From NCBI GenBank assembly GCA_973895155.1, contig OZ316899.1, positions 11,470,001 through 11,534,000 of the forward strand: 64,000 nt of DNA, in the 5' to 3' direction. Within the stretch, counting starts at the first letter, position 1. Every line of letters begins with the position of its first letter. Shown here piece after piece: positions 7,710 through 18,487 of this stretch. The DNA comes from Marsupella aquatica (Eukaryota; Marchantiophyta). The notes beneath the pieces are model-generated. The model made no database searches. It saw nothing but the letters and a program-made list of their open reading frames with translations, and had not been told where the DNA came from. Position numbers and translations under genes: made by a program.

Positions 7710-10157
7710 TTACGTGTGTGCAGTGGTTGGACCAGGGCTGGTCCCCTTGTCGGGGCGAGACCTCGAGCCGCCTTGATCAGAGGTGGGCCCAGGTTTTCCC
7801 CGCTGGAGGATGAGCAGGGTGACGCGGTCCTGCAAAGCCTTGTTGTCCCGTAATGCTTCCTCCGCCTCGTTTGCAGCTTCGTCGGCTTCAGTCTGGAGCC
7901 GCGCCACCTCCAAGTTGAGCTGGTCGATGGCGTCGCGATGGACCTGGTCCTGCGCTAGCAATTTATCTCGTTCGGCAGAGAGACTAGCCACCTGCTGTGC
8001 TGCCTGCAGGAATTGTTTGTTGAGGTCGGTCAGGCTGGTAACCCGAGCCGAAGATTCTGAGCGTAATTGAAGCACGGTGTCGTCCAGCTTCTTGAGTTCG
8101 GCCTGCGCTCCGCTTAACTCCTGGGTTAGTCCGTCCCTCTGTTCGACAGTGCGGACTAAATCCTCGCGGCGGGTCGTTGCCTCCTCCTCGAGGTGCTCTA
8201 CCAGCATCTGGAGACGCCCGATCTCATTCCCCTTCGCCATGAGTTCTTCTTCCAAGCGGCTGACGATCCGTGGTTGGTGCTCTAACATGAAGAAGGCTGG
8301 CTGAAAGTACGCCGAGACTTGTTGTCCGATGTATGTCGCCAACTCCCCAGACATAGTCTGGCTAAACTTCTGGACCAGGTCGTAGGCCATGGTCCCCGGG
8401 GCTACTTGGTAGTCCTCCATCCTCTCGGGTACCGGTGGTTCCTCGGCAGGGGCAACGAGCTCCTCCGTAGTCAGCGCTGGGGAGGGGAAGGTTTCTTCAG
8501 GTGGTGGAGGGATTGGGGGTGGTTGTACTGCAGGTAGCGGAGGCTCAATGGAAGGAGGCGGTGGAATTTCCACAGGGGGCGGTTGCGGAGTATTAGTCGG
8601 GGCTTCCGGCTCGGGGTTTGTCCGAGGGACAGTAGTCCGCGTAGTCGGGGTTGCCTCCTCTGGGGCGGGGGTGACATTACCCGGGGCTGAGGTGGCCGTA
8701 TTCTTTCCTCTGGCCTCCCGCCGTGCCTTGTACCAGGCGAGGATAATGGCGATATGACTCCCCAAGTAAGTCTTCCCTCCAATAGCCATACCACCCTGAG
8801 CCCGCTTCAGCTCCCCCGAGAATCTTCGGTAGAAGAATTGGGCCCAGTTTCGTCGTTTGTACTGTTCCACCTGCACTATCGTGTAGAGGGAAATCTCGGA
8901 TCGTGGCTCAATCATGTGTAGGGTAGTCCGTATGAAGTTAAGCCGCTCCATACAGGTTAAGTTGGTGCACGCCCCCTGCTTGTATCTGTTGTCCGTCTTA
9001 CCCTCGGGTTTGAAGTGCCGCGGCGTATACTCCTTATCCCGAATTCGGATTTCCACCGGCACCGGCCCGGTTGGTAGGCCGAAAATTTGCGTTAACCGAT
9101 GCTCCGTGAGTGATAAGGTCTGCCCCGAAACCTTGGTGGTTGACGCATCAGTGTCAAAATTGGAGATGAACTCACAAATCTCCTTCGGCCCGGTGGCGCA
9201 CGGCCTCCATAGTAAGTGGGCGAACCGCTCCAACTGATGCTCCTTGAGATAGTCCGCATGTTCGAGTTTCTTGATCGCGATCAAGACTACCTCGGGGATG
9301 CGGATTACCTGTAATAAGTTGGACTTCGGGTTATCCGGGGGCCGTCGGGTCTGGTTGGTCGGGGGGTTTGCCGGGGCAGGTGCAGGCGCGGCGTCGGTCC
9401 GTGTTGATTCGGGGGCCGTCGTAGTCCTTGACCGCTTACGAGGATGCTGTTTGAGTTGCGGACTAGCTCGCTCGGAACCCGAAGAACACTCCGCGTTGAT
9501 TACTGGACGGACTTGGGACTGGTTCGGCGGTACTCCGGTGGTCATCGGTTGAGGCGCTGGGGTAGCCCTATCCCAGTTGAAGGCGTTGGAGCTTTCCCCG
9601 AGGAACGTGAGATTACGCGCCGCTTCCCGTTGTCTGCTGATGTCTTCTTGGCGCTTTTCGGCTACGATCTGCTGGTCTAGGTACCCCGGAATCTTGTCGA
9701 ACTCCGCTTGAGTAAGCCGCTGGTTGCCCTTCAGCTTAAAGAACTTAGCTGGAACCTCAAGAATCGCCTTTGCTACCGATCTAAGCCCTTCCTCGCTGAG
9801 ATATAGTTCGGTGATGTAGTCTCGCAGCTCGTTATAGCTAGAATCCCTGGTGATGGCTGTCCTTTCGCAATTAACCAGTGCTACCTTGGTTACCAGCTTC
9901 GTGTACCTTCGTTCGTAAGCGGCTTTCTCGGGGCAAGAGTACCAGTAAGTCTCGGAGAACTTAGCACCTACCTCGCCAAACAAGGTCCAAAATCCCAAGG
10001 CTATGAGGGTCATACTAACCTCGTAGTCCGGTTCGTTGCGTCCACGTTCCCACCTGGCTGGTCCTTTCTCACGGAGGCCTCGCTCGTCCTGACTAAATCT
10101 CGCCACATTCCGCTCTTCTCCCTCGATAATTTCCTCGTAAAGGTTGACTGGATTCAA
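7710..10157 (-). CDS. ORFX: intact 815-codon LTR-borne gene of unknown function
   Basis: I do not recognise a named family. An N-terminal helical region (about 45-185) has a KFSETYWYSCPEKAAYERRY stretch. A basic/Pro linker leads to a conserved domain at about 285-478: LLW, EFISNFD, SLTEHRLTQIFGLPTG, LHMIEPRSEIS, QVEQYKRRNWAQFF, IGGKTYLGSHIAIILAWY. A Pro-rich stretch follows (about 495-600), then a helix (VQKFSQTMSGELATYIGQQ), a long coiled coil (about 645-790) and a basic Ser/Gly tail. No gag, protease, RT, RNase H or integrase motif is present. It is uninterrupted, unlike all five other copies in the window. The start chosen is the first ATG of the frame. The build (folded domain, linker, coiled coil) suggests a structural or binding protein rather than an enzyme; that is inference. 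Confidence 0.8.
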   Translation of the reverse strand: MNPVNLYEEIIEGEERNVARFSQDERGLREKGPARWERGRNEPDYEVSMTLIALGFWTLFGEVGAKFSETYWYSCPEKAAYERRYTKLVTKVALVNCERTAITRDSSYNELRDYITELYLSEEGLRSVAKAILEVPAKFFKLKGNQRLTQAEFDKIPGYLDQQIVAEKRQEDISRQREAARNLTFLGESSNAFNWDRATPAPQPMTTGVPPNQSQVRPVINAECSSGSERASPQLKQHPRKRSRTTTAPESTRTDAAPAPAPANPPTNQTRRPPDNPKSNLLQVIRIPEVVLIAIKKLEHADYLKEHQLERFAHLLWRPCATGPKEICEFISNFDTDASTTKVSGQTLSLTEHRLTQIFGLPTGPVPVEIRIRDKEYTPRHFKPEGKTDNRYKQGACTNLTCMERLNFIRTTLHMIEPRSEISLYTIVQVEQYKRRNWAQFFYRRFSGELKRAQGGMAIGGKTYLGSHIAIILAWYKARREARGKNTATSAPGNVTPAPEEATPTTRTTVPRTNPEPEAPTNTPQPPPVEIPPPPSIEPPLPAVQPPPIPPPPEETFPSPALTTEELVAPAEEPPVPERMEDYQVAPGTMAYDLVQKFSQTMSGELATYIGQQVSAYFQPAFFMLEHQPRIVSRLEEELMAKGNEIGRLQMLVEHLEEEATTRREDLVRTVEQRDGLTQELSGAQAELKKLDDTVLQLRSESSARVTSLTDLNKQFLQAAQQVASLSAERDKLLAQDQVHRDAIDQLNLEVARLQTEADEAANEAEEALRDNKALQDRVTLLILQRGKPGPTSDQGGSRSRPDKGTSPGPTTAHT

Positions 10158-10571
10158 TCAAAAAGGCGAGCGGATGGCAGCGTCCGTGAATTCCAAAAAG
10201 GTAAACGTGAGCGACTGGCCCGCAGTGCCATCGGCTCCTCTCTTATGGGGGTGCCCGGACGAGCCCGAGCGTGAGAAGGTCAGGCCGTTTGGTCATTGAT
10301 AACGAGCTGAAGTCGGCGTCTCGGTCCAAGCGTGATTCTTCTAACTGATTTTTACTCCGCTGCCGCCACCGTACCTCGGTCGCGCGTAATAATCCCTTTC
10401 CTGAACTTGTAATTATTCGGTTATCTTAACCTACTCCTAATCTAATCATAATGGCAACTTGACGGCAATACGTGCTATTCTACGCTATGGCTAATGACCG
10501 TATAAGTCCTAATCTATGACCTGGGTTCGGTCAAGTGACACGTTACCCGTGTCACAATAATACCGCTGGCA

Positions 10572-12435
10572 ATGCAGCTACATTTTGCACAAGATGAGGA
10601 TGCATACTTCACAGCCATGCAGACCAAAAAGTATCAAGGTTTCATGGCCGGATCGGGCTTAGAGACCTTTGTTAGATTGCCATGGCAGAGGCCGGAGATG
10701 CCAGACTCAGACTTGCTAGAATTTGTGGGAGCATGGGACCATGACTCCAACTCGACCAAGATCTATGGGAGAGACTTCTATCTCACTCCCAATGTGATTG
10801 CCAAAGTATTTGGCTTGCCAATGGGCAACAAGGCTAAGGTAGAAACTCAAAAGAACTTGCCGGACAAGGAGTTTAGATCGTTCCCCAGGCCATCAACAAA
10901 GAATGGCTTCTTCCGCAACACCTGCAACCCGCATATTGGAGAAATGATCAATTTCTTGTGGGTGACAATGCATTGCAACTTGCCAAGGCCGGAGATCGGC
11001 AAAGCACAGGTTAATCTGGCAGAGAGGCCAGACCCAAGCCGGGACTACAATGGGTACCTCCTCAACCAACTAAGGAAGATATTGAAGGAGGAACAACAGG
11101 TGATTAGCCAAGGGAGCGTGTCCGGCTTGGTTATCACATGCCGTTGTTGTGCCAATATGCCCAGAGTTGAATCTTTGCCCCAATCCTTCCCTTGCAGGCA
11201 AGAGCGCCAGAAGAGGAGTCGGAGCCAAGGCCGGCAGCAAAGAAGCCCGACCTGCCCGACAGCCCCACAATAGCTCAGATCTTTTGGCAGACGCCGGAAC
11301 CCGGGCCAATGCAGCAACCGGCCATAAAGAGCCTTCTACAGATACTGAATAAGGAGAAGGCAACATTAGCACCAGAGGTAGTGGTAGCGGGCATCGCAAG
11401 AACCGCTAGAGGAGAACCCATGGCCGGGGCCATGAAGAGAAGTAGGTCGGAAAATGAGTTGGGAATGTGGATGTATGTAGGAGCCACCAATTTAGAAACC
11501 AAGGGACATGGACCCAGGGTTCCCAGTCCTGAGAAGGTGAGCAGAGGCTGGGTGCGGGAGGCGGAAGAGCAAGCCGCACGTATGCATAGTCCCCGGCAGG
11601 ATGTCGGATTTGCGGCTAGATGCCGGGTTTGCGGCTAGTCCTAGAGAGGATCCGTAGGCACCAGGATACCCGGAAGCCGAGGAGCACGTGGAGGAATACC
11701 ACAAGGACTTGGGTTATGGGTCGGATCGCTCGGTACCAGGGGTGCGGACCTGTGGCCATTTCATCCTCACACTTCCAAGAGTGGTGCGTGGGGATCCACA
11801 ACACCAGAAAAACCCGAAGTCTCCCCCAATGGACATACCTCCTCCAAATTACCATGAGAGACAACAGGCCGATCACAAGTTGTAGCAGCAATTCAGTGAC
11901 CTGGAGGAAGCAACCCTGGCCAAGGAGAAGGATTTTCCAGGCGGAGGATGGTCGTAGGACATTTGGTGTCTTGCAAGGACTCAAGCTGGGCCTTTGCCCA
12001 CGTTTGATGAGATACGGAGGGCGGCATGGGAAAGAAGGCTGCGTTGGGAGATGTCGGCATCTCCTAACCACTCCACCTATGCACATTCTAGAGTCCTGAA
12101 GTATGGGAGGATGTGCAGACTACTCGTCCTCGACATCTTTGGGGTAGAATTGGAGACGGGGCCTGTCCACAAAGAGATGTTGGAGAAAATCTGGTTGGAG
12201 GGCGCACTGGCCTTGGAGAGGATGAAGAAGGAGGAAGTCATCCGGCGGCTTAGAGAGAAGGAAGCCGAGGCTGGAGATTTAAAGGCGGTCAAGCAGGCCC
12301 AAGACAAGCTGCTACAAGTTAGGAAGCATGAGATAAGCATCATACAGGGGCAACTGGCCCAGACCAAGGAGGATTTGGCCAAAGCCCTCAAGGAGAAGGA
12401 GAAGTGGAAGCAGGAGCTGAAGAAGACAGAGGCAG
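10572..12435 (+). pseudogene. ORFX, B-type, 5' half (broken)
   Basis: The N-terminal open frame (10572-11273) holds the conserved domain in a divergent form: FVRLPWQRPEMP, LLEFVGAWDHD, YGRDFYLTPNVIAKVFGLP, INFLWVTMHCNLPRPEIG, DYNGYLLNQLRKILKEE. It aligns motif by motif with the same region of solo LTR D (SLPW, EFVKNYDD, FGLPEG). After about 11150 the frame breaks several times. A clean coiled-coil frame resumes at 11994-12438 (RMKKEEVIRRLREKEAEAGD). The gene is interrupted at 12435 by an insert with TSD ggcag and resumes at 15855. Confidence 0.72.
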
Positions 12436-14405
12436 TGTAATAGAGGGGTTAAGCCCTTAAGGATATAAAAATTATCTAATATGAAAAAAATGGTTTTCAA
12501 TGACCATGTTGAGGACCTTTAATAGCTATTTAGGCATCTTTGAAGTATATTAAGCTTGAATCATGCCAAAGTGCATGTAAAGATGTTATGGTCCCTCATC
12601 CGACTCAATAGTGAAAGAAGAATAAAACCATCAATGGATTGGTATTGGGAAAATCTGATAGCAAGGAGAGACCTACTTCAACCCCTCAAGGAAAAGTTTG
12701 GCTTTGGAATTGAGGTTCAATTTTTCACAAATTTGAGTTAGACGGCTAATTCTAAGGTGAATTAATTAGTGCATTTTAGCAACAAGTAGCTCAATCTTTT
12801 ATCAAGTTTGTGTTGCCCCACCTTCCAGTAGTTCATGGGAAAAATTACACCAACTAAGTGATGGAAATTGAGGAGTTATTCCATCCAGAATTTGAACCGG
12901 TTTTCATCCGGTTTTTGAGCCGATTTTTGATCCGGTTTGGACATACCATCCGGTAGAAAAACTACCATAACTCTCAAACCATTTATTCAAATCAAGATCT
13001 GTAAAGTGTGTTGGAAAGCTTTTTCCGAGGCGGTTAAGAAATATATAAAGAAGTCTGAAAATGGATTCGAAATGACCCACTTAATATTACGAGTCTCCAA
13101 CCGGTGCAACCAAGAGATATCCAAAATTTCCGGACAAATAATGGAATGAAGATTTTGAAGCGTTGTTTTCACACCATTAGACCTTCAAGATGTCTGAATT
13201 TGGACCAATAGGAAGTATGATCCATGGCTAAGGACCTTACCCAATCAAAATGGTTGGATAAGTATGAAAGGATACTATGAAAATATATACCCATTCATTG
13301 GAAGATGGAGAGACTAGATAGTCAAATTCTTATTACTCTAGCACTCCTACATTTTACCTACACCAATGGACACCATCTCAAGACCTCATTTTTGGAAACT
13401 TTTCACTTTGAAACCAAGAAATATACTACCTGCCTCCCATTTACTACTACCTTTGGAGGTGTCACTTTCATGCCAAACCCTCTCAACTCCATTGACCCAG
13501 CAGTAGACCCCACATGGTGAAGCCTGACACTTAAACTCCCAAATAGTAAAAAGTTATTCAATCCGGAAGTTGAACCGGCTTCCCATCCGGTTTCCCACCC
13601 GGTTTCTGATCCGGTTTTGTGTTTATGGCCTTATAAAACTTAGTATAGGAAGAATTAGACCTTGAATTTTTGCTAAGCACTTTATCTCATAGTCTAGTTT
13701 CATACTTTAGCATTACTTTTTACTTTTACACTTAGGTTAGGAATTGAAGAGGCATACCTCTTCAACTTTTGTTTAGAGGAGACTTTTCCCTAAAGTATAA
13801 GAGGGAAAGTTTCCACCATTTTACTCACACTTGCATTTCACTTCTGAAAGTCTCCTTCTTTGAAGAGAAGTAATAGATTCATATTATCTTTGGTAATCTA
13901 TGACTTGTGTTTGGAATTTAGTGCGTGACCATACTTGCTAAAATTTGTTTGATGTGACTAGCAATGCCTTGCCAATGTTCAGATTGACTGAAAATGCATG
14001 CTTGAGATCATGCAAAGATCTGAATTAACTTGAGTATTTGGAATACTTATCAAGTATTTTTGGAAGATGCACCAGACGAGAACTCACAATTACCATAGAT
14101 CCAGAAGAGCAATCTGGAGAGTTGATAAAAAGAGGAAGCTTGTTCGGAGTGATTAGTACCGCCTTGTTTTGACTTGGCCATAAAGTTAATATGGACTTAC
14201 TTCCATATATCTTTTACAAATTCTTAGATGGTTGGCTTTAAAGATGAGCTTTAGGCATCAGCCTAATTTAGTCAGACTCTCTGTTGACTCTTAATTGTGC
14301 CTAACTTAGTCATAGATTGCTAAGTGGCGAGAGGAGATGAGACATTTGAGGCTCACCTAACCCTATCTTTACACTTCCGGCTTTTGGTTGTTTTCTTATA
14401 TTTTT

Positions 14406-15604
14406 TTATTTTTATTTTTTTAAAATTTCATCTTTATTCCGCGTGAACCCCACGGATGAGGAAACCAGCAGGCCCAAGGCAAAAGGGCCACAAGGCCAAA
14501 AAGGACAACAACAGATGTATCCCTGCATACCAGAGGGGAACAACACCACAAGACCAATCCCGAGCCAATTCAGGAGCTAAGCAATGATCTTAATACTCCA
14601 TGCTACAGTGTTCAGCCAAATCAGCACATGATTAAATCATCATATGAACAATAGAGCATCGAAGTATCTAAATGGGTCCCTACATTTGGTGAAGATCATT
14701 CACCGTCATGATCCTGTCAGATTCACTGGTCATTGGGATGTTAGTTTCTGTACCCTACCCCTAAGTAGCCTACGTTGCTCTGCCTCCACCATAGTCCTAG
14801 CCTGGGAAAGCCGCCCAATCTTATGGCCAGAGCAAGACGAAGCAGCCACAGCCGACAGGTGATCAATAGTCTCAGTGCAGATATTAATCTGATCAAAAAT
14901 GCCGTTTCTGGTCCAATCAAACGTCTGGCCATTCCTGGCAAGCCACAGGGACCACAAAGTTTGGTACATCAAGAAAACCTGTAACGTATGCAGAGGGGTC
15001 TTCCCCTGCATCGACAATAGGAGATGCACCAAACCAAGGGCCCGGTTAAATAATCTCCCATTCAGCCAGCCCTGCATTACCAGCCAGCAAGCCCCTGCAT
15101 GGCGGCAGTCAAAGAAAATGTGCGGGATAGTCTCCACCGCACCGGAGCAGAGTGTACATACCCCATCAGACTTCCCAATCCTCAGAGCTTTGGAGCCAGA
15201 AAATAAACCCTGGGCAAGGATGCGCCATAAGAAGGTTCGGGCACGAGTGGAGAGATCTGCAGTCCATATAACCTGCCAGACCTTACACCATTCAATCTCA
15301 AGCAAGTTCACATTCCAGATCCTGTTAAGCCTGCAGAAATCAGATCCCTTGGGTCTTAGCAACTCAAACACCCTGAGATTGGGAAGCCCAAATTTAGTCA
15401 GGGGCACACTGTCCTTATCAATCCATCTCCATAGTCTTGCCCCTGAGTCCCTAGTTGTTTCTCTGCAGATAGATCTGTGAAGAGTGGCAATAAAGGATAG
15501 ACAAAATCTCCTATCGTCTTCCGGTAGACCCCTCAGTCTGAGCATCTTCTCATTCATATCCATCCACTGATTATTCAGAGCAGACCGCAAATCGTTGACT
15601 TTCC
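14406..15604 (-). mobile_element. 5'-truncated L1-type LINE with 17-bp target-site duplication
   Basis: The element is flanked by identical 17-bp copies of TGTTTTCTTATATTTTT at 14389-14405 and 15605-15621. Next to the left copy is a T-rich run (14406-14422), which is the poly(A) tail of a minus-strand element. At about 1.2 kb only the 3' end of a LINE is present, as expected from incomplete target-primed reverse transcription. It sits inside the ggcag-flanked insert and is therefore the youngest layer of this nest. Confidence 0.9.
14730..15590 (-). pseudogene. LINE ORF2 C-terminal region (zinc-binding RT-associated domain)
   Basis: The 286-codon frame carries the plant LINE C-terminal pattern: WTADLSTRARTFLWRILAQ, then CTLCSGAVETIPHIFFDC (Cys/His zinc-binding, zf-RVT type) and LWSLWLARN. 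The endonuclease and RT core are missing through 5' truncation, so there is no activity. The second LINE (40776-42395) has the same motifs in the same order. Confidence 0.88.
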
Positions 15605-15854
15605 TGTTTTCTTATATTTTTAGAATTTATTATTGCACTGTTGATGATGCAAACATCACAATACCTGAGGATGTATTAAAAATTCTTCCACTTGACCTAA
15701 GCATGTCGGTAAAGGCTTGAAATCTGAGATAGGTTAGCTTAACTATCTCAAAGTATGTTAATACAATCTTTTAGGTCTCACAAGCTCTTAACGGAAACAA
15801 ACTCTGGTTGTTTAAGAGGAAAGTAGTTCATATTTCCTTAAACCCTACTCTACA

Positions 15855-17074
15855 GGCAGCTCACATAATGGTCTGCAACAAAGCCATGACCGAGGCCCAG
15901 AGGAAGGAGCGGGCACTGAAGGATGAGATCAAACAATGCCACAAGGCCCTCCATCAGAAAAAAGCCAAACTTGATGAGACCTACAAGGGCATCGACAAGT
16001 TAAAGGAAGACCTTGACAATAGGTCGACCAACTTTCAAGCCGAGCTGCATAAGAAGGATGACATGCTTGATCACCTACAAGAAGATGAAGAAGATCAAGT
16101 TTGATGTTGTCCATGAGCTCAACGCGGAGCTAAAAGCAACCCAAGAGGAGAGGGCGGCCTTACCAAAGGAGTTCGACGAGAACATGGCAAAGTTGGAGCA
16201 AGCTTGCGGGGATTTAGACGAGACCCTGGTGGAATTGGAGGACGCCGCAGAAAATAGAAAATCTGTAGAGGCGGGCGGACAACCAAACCGAGCGGTTGAA
16301 GAAGCAATCAGAGGAGCTAAATCGGCTGGCCGCAACAAGTGGACCCCCGGTGGCGGCAACAGGGTTGCCAAGCGTGGTACTGACCAAACGACAAGCCATG
16401 GTACCCTCACCTTTGCCGGAAGTAAGTGGCAAGGGGAAGGCACCAGCTGCTTGGGAGGGGAAGGACAAAAAGTGGAAGCCTTCCGGGTCAAGGAGTCACA
16501 CTGTTTGTCAGGCCACCGTGGCTGAGGTGGAGAGCATGGCACCGGCCTTATGCGAGGTAGTGGCTGTCAAGGTGGTAGTCTTGGAGGTAGGCCAAGAACA
16601 CCGGTTGGGGGAGGCCATGACAAGCATTGACTCAAGGTTGCCAACCATTGATTGGCATCAACCGCAACCTTGGGAGGACAAGACACCCCGACTCATAGAA
16701 CGAGCCTATGAGGAGGACCACTACGGCAGGGTAGCCAGCACCGGGAGGGACAGTGTAGGAGCCGTAAGGGTGGACCCCCATTGGCAAAAGCCGGGCAGGC
16801 AGAAGCCGAGGCCGAGGTAAGGGTGGGGCCCGGTTACGCCAAGGATGGGTTGACCCAGTCAGGAGTGGGTAACCTGTCAGAGGACGGGACACCTACATTG
16901 GCCGTCAAGGAAGGATTGGGGGCGTCCATTGAGGGTCAGCCACCGGCGTCACGACGGTGGAAGGGCGCCGTCCCTTTTAGGGAGGGCGAACTTGGAGGTA
17001 GGAGGCGTGAGTGGGCAGAGCGGGCACAGACCTCAAGATTTAGAATTAGGATCAGGACCAAGAAGCGGCCCTGA
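15855..17074 (+). pseudogene. ORFX, B-type, 3' half (broken)
   Basis: This is the continuation of the ORFX copy cut at 12435. After the TSD, NKAMTEAQRKERALKDEI aligns with NNRAMAETQRRERALKGKL of the element B copies. Heptad-rich coiled coil continues to about 16300, followed by a Pro/Gly/Lys-rich tail (VPSPLPEVSGKGKAPA) and a Gly-rich end near 17070. Several frame changes make it a pseudogene. Confidence 0.72.
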
Positions 17075-17250
17075 AACTTAGATTAATGGGATTGCGGATC
17101 CACTAGTAAGAGCAACACTTGTGCTCTTGCCCCGTTGTACATAGGTAGATTCCACTTATCGGTAGATTTGGCTTACGCAGCAAGGAAATAGGTAGGTACG
17201 CTGTCGGGATAAATACCTGGGTAGCGGGGACCCCAAGGCCTTCTTCTTAA

Positions 17251-17270
17251 GCAAGTTTTTAGTGCACCAG
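17251..17270 (+). promoter_or_regulatory. Conserved LTR core motif (GTTTTTAGTGCACCAG)
   Basis: GCAAGTTTTTAGTGCACCAG is shared with both LTRs of element B (43241-43260 and about 30025-30044, minus). It resembles TAGTATTTAGTGCACC of LTRs C and D. It lies about 180 bases after the ORFX end and is the most conserved non-coding block between LTR subfamilies, so it is likely part of the core promoter. Confidence 0.45.
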
Positions 17271-17849
17271 CAAGGCTGGGATCAATTAGTAAAGAGAAGC
17301 TCTTGGTTAGTTATGCTCTGACCCTTGTGTACATTCATGTTTCCTCATGCCTAAGAGCTGAATAGAGTTGGCCTTCGGGCTTAGTTTGCAGACCTTGTGT
17401 ATGAGAAGTACTCCTTGTATGACAATGGCATGGCATACCTTAGTCAGTAGGAGTCATCTTTCTAATTGTGTGTCGCACCAACTTGTGTGAAGAGTGCCCA
17501 CATCAACCAAAGAGACAAAGGAAGTTTAGAAGCAGGGAGAGTTGGATGTGTTGAGCTGAGAGGGATCTTAGCGGCTACCCAAGCCGATTGGGCATCATTC
17601 TAGGGGTAGAATCCAAACATACCTAAAGGGAGACCAATAGAAGAGAGTAAGGAGAGGCCTAGAGTAAGTTGGGTGCATATCTCATGACCCGGTGAAGGAT
17701 CTGTCCAGTATATGTGGTTAAAAGTAGAGAAGAGTTAGCAGCATCCCGTGCTGATAAACCGCGGAACCGGCCTTGGCAAGCAAGAAACCGGTGGGAATCG
17801 GCTTGTTCAAGGAGGGTTCTTGGATTTAGAGAGCCATGGGACACCCACA

Positions 17850-18487
17850 GGCACACACCCACTATCTTCGCCATTTTGGGCGTCGTCCCACAAAAGAGGA
17901 AACGAGTCGGCCAAGTAAGCATCAATCGCGGAACTCGACTACCTTAACACTTAGCTCCGGCGTTGCCCACTCCAACGCCAAGCTCCCTTATGGTCCAGGC
18001 CCAGATAGGCCATTCGGGGAGGAATTAGCATGGGAAGACTTGTGGGCGATGAGATGTGGCACTGGCAAAGGCAAAACGCCAAGCTGGTGACACACACTAA
18101 GGACTTAGGCTAACCGAGAGCTGGTTGGGTCAAGGGGAAAAGAGGCCGGGCTCAAGGTTGACCGTCCAGACCCCTGGATGGACTTTGAGTTCAGAGGGCT
18201 TGAGTGTGATCTCCTCTTGGGCCCAAGGCCAATGGGGTTGATGCCATGGGCGACGGACGCTTGGGGCGTGAGTTATGGCCCGATCCGAGTTTGGCCGATC
18301 GGGGACCCCAAGCGGAAATGAGACCTGAGGGCCTAGGCATGAGCACTGGGTCGGCCCGATCATAACAGGCTAAGGCACTCCGCTTGCGGACGCCTAATGA
18401 GAAAGTTATGGGTGTTGCCAGTTGGTTGCGCGCCCAGTATGCGAGATAGGGTCTGGGTTGGGGGCCAGAAGTCCAAGGACCAAAGCT
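17850..18487. other. Unassigned GC-rich stretch between two LTRs
   Basis: No coding domain or repeat partner is seen within the window. It lies between the end of the B-type LTR and the point (18488) where similarity to the chromovirus 3' LTR begins. It may be a displaced start of that 5' LTR or unrelated flank. Confidence 0.4.

Larger units (their letters stand above)
6727..10556 (-). repeat. 5' LTR of element A, 3.83 kb, carrying an 815-codon gene
   Basis: The outer end reads TGTGACACGGG (10556), the inner end GGTGCGACA (6727), directly followed by the PBS. Both ends are confirmed by second copies: the first ~114 bases at 3002-3115 and the last 498 bases at 3142-3639. Between them lie ORFX (7710-10157) and a TATA-like core (7361-7380). 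The LTR is very long for gypsy. It abuts an unrelated LTR copy at 10557; the flank there (ataat) cannot be paired with a TSD because the other end of A is lost. Confidence 0.8.
12436..15854. mobile_element. Solo LTR-like insert inside ORFX, TSD ggcag
   Basis: The insert begins TGTAATAGAGG and ends CCCTACTCTACA, and is flanked by ggcag on both sides (12431-12435 and 15855-15859). Removing it restores the ORFX coiled-coil frame seen in element B. No direct terminal repeats or coding sequence are visible apart from the nested LINE, so a solo LTR of about 2.2 kb fits best. A TTATAAAA box lies near 13632. Several CCGGTTT words occur at 12890-12950 and 13560-13615. A TIR transposon is less likely, because the end similarity is short. 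Confidence 0.7.
10557..17849 (+). repeat. B-type LTR in plus orientation, 5'-truncated, split by a nested insert
   Basis: This stretch matches, in reverse, the LTRs of element B (42651-46320 and 29435-32548). It carries ORFX (10572-17074), the core motif AAGTTTTTAGTGCACC (from 17253), and an end reading CCATGGGACACCCACA at 17849, against ..CCATGGGATGCACCACA in B. No PBS follows, so it is a solo or 3' LTR. Its start is missing where the element A LTR begins. Positions 12436-15854 are a later insertion. Confidence 0.78.

Noticed and set aside
12436-15854. Considered as a TIR DNA transposon because both ends start with TGTA
   Set aside because: Similarity of the ends is limited to about ten bases with gaps, no transposase is present, and the 5-bp TSD with TG..CA ends fits an LTR better.
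18404-18487. TGGGTGTTGCC at 18410 considered as the true start of the chromovirus 5' LTR
   Set aside because: Only the first five bases match the 3' LTR start (TGGGTCCG) and no matching TSD is found, so the start is left open.
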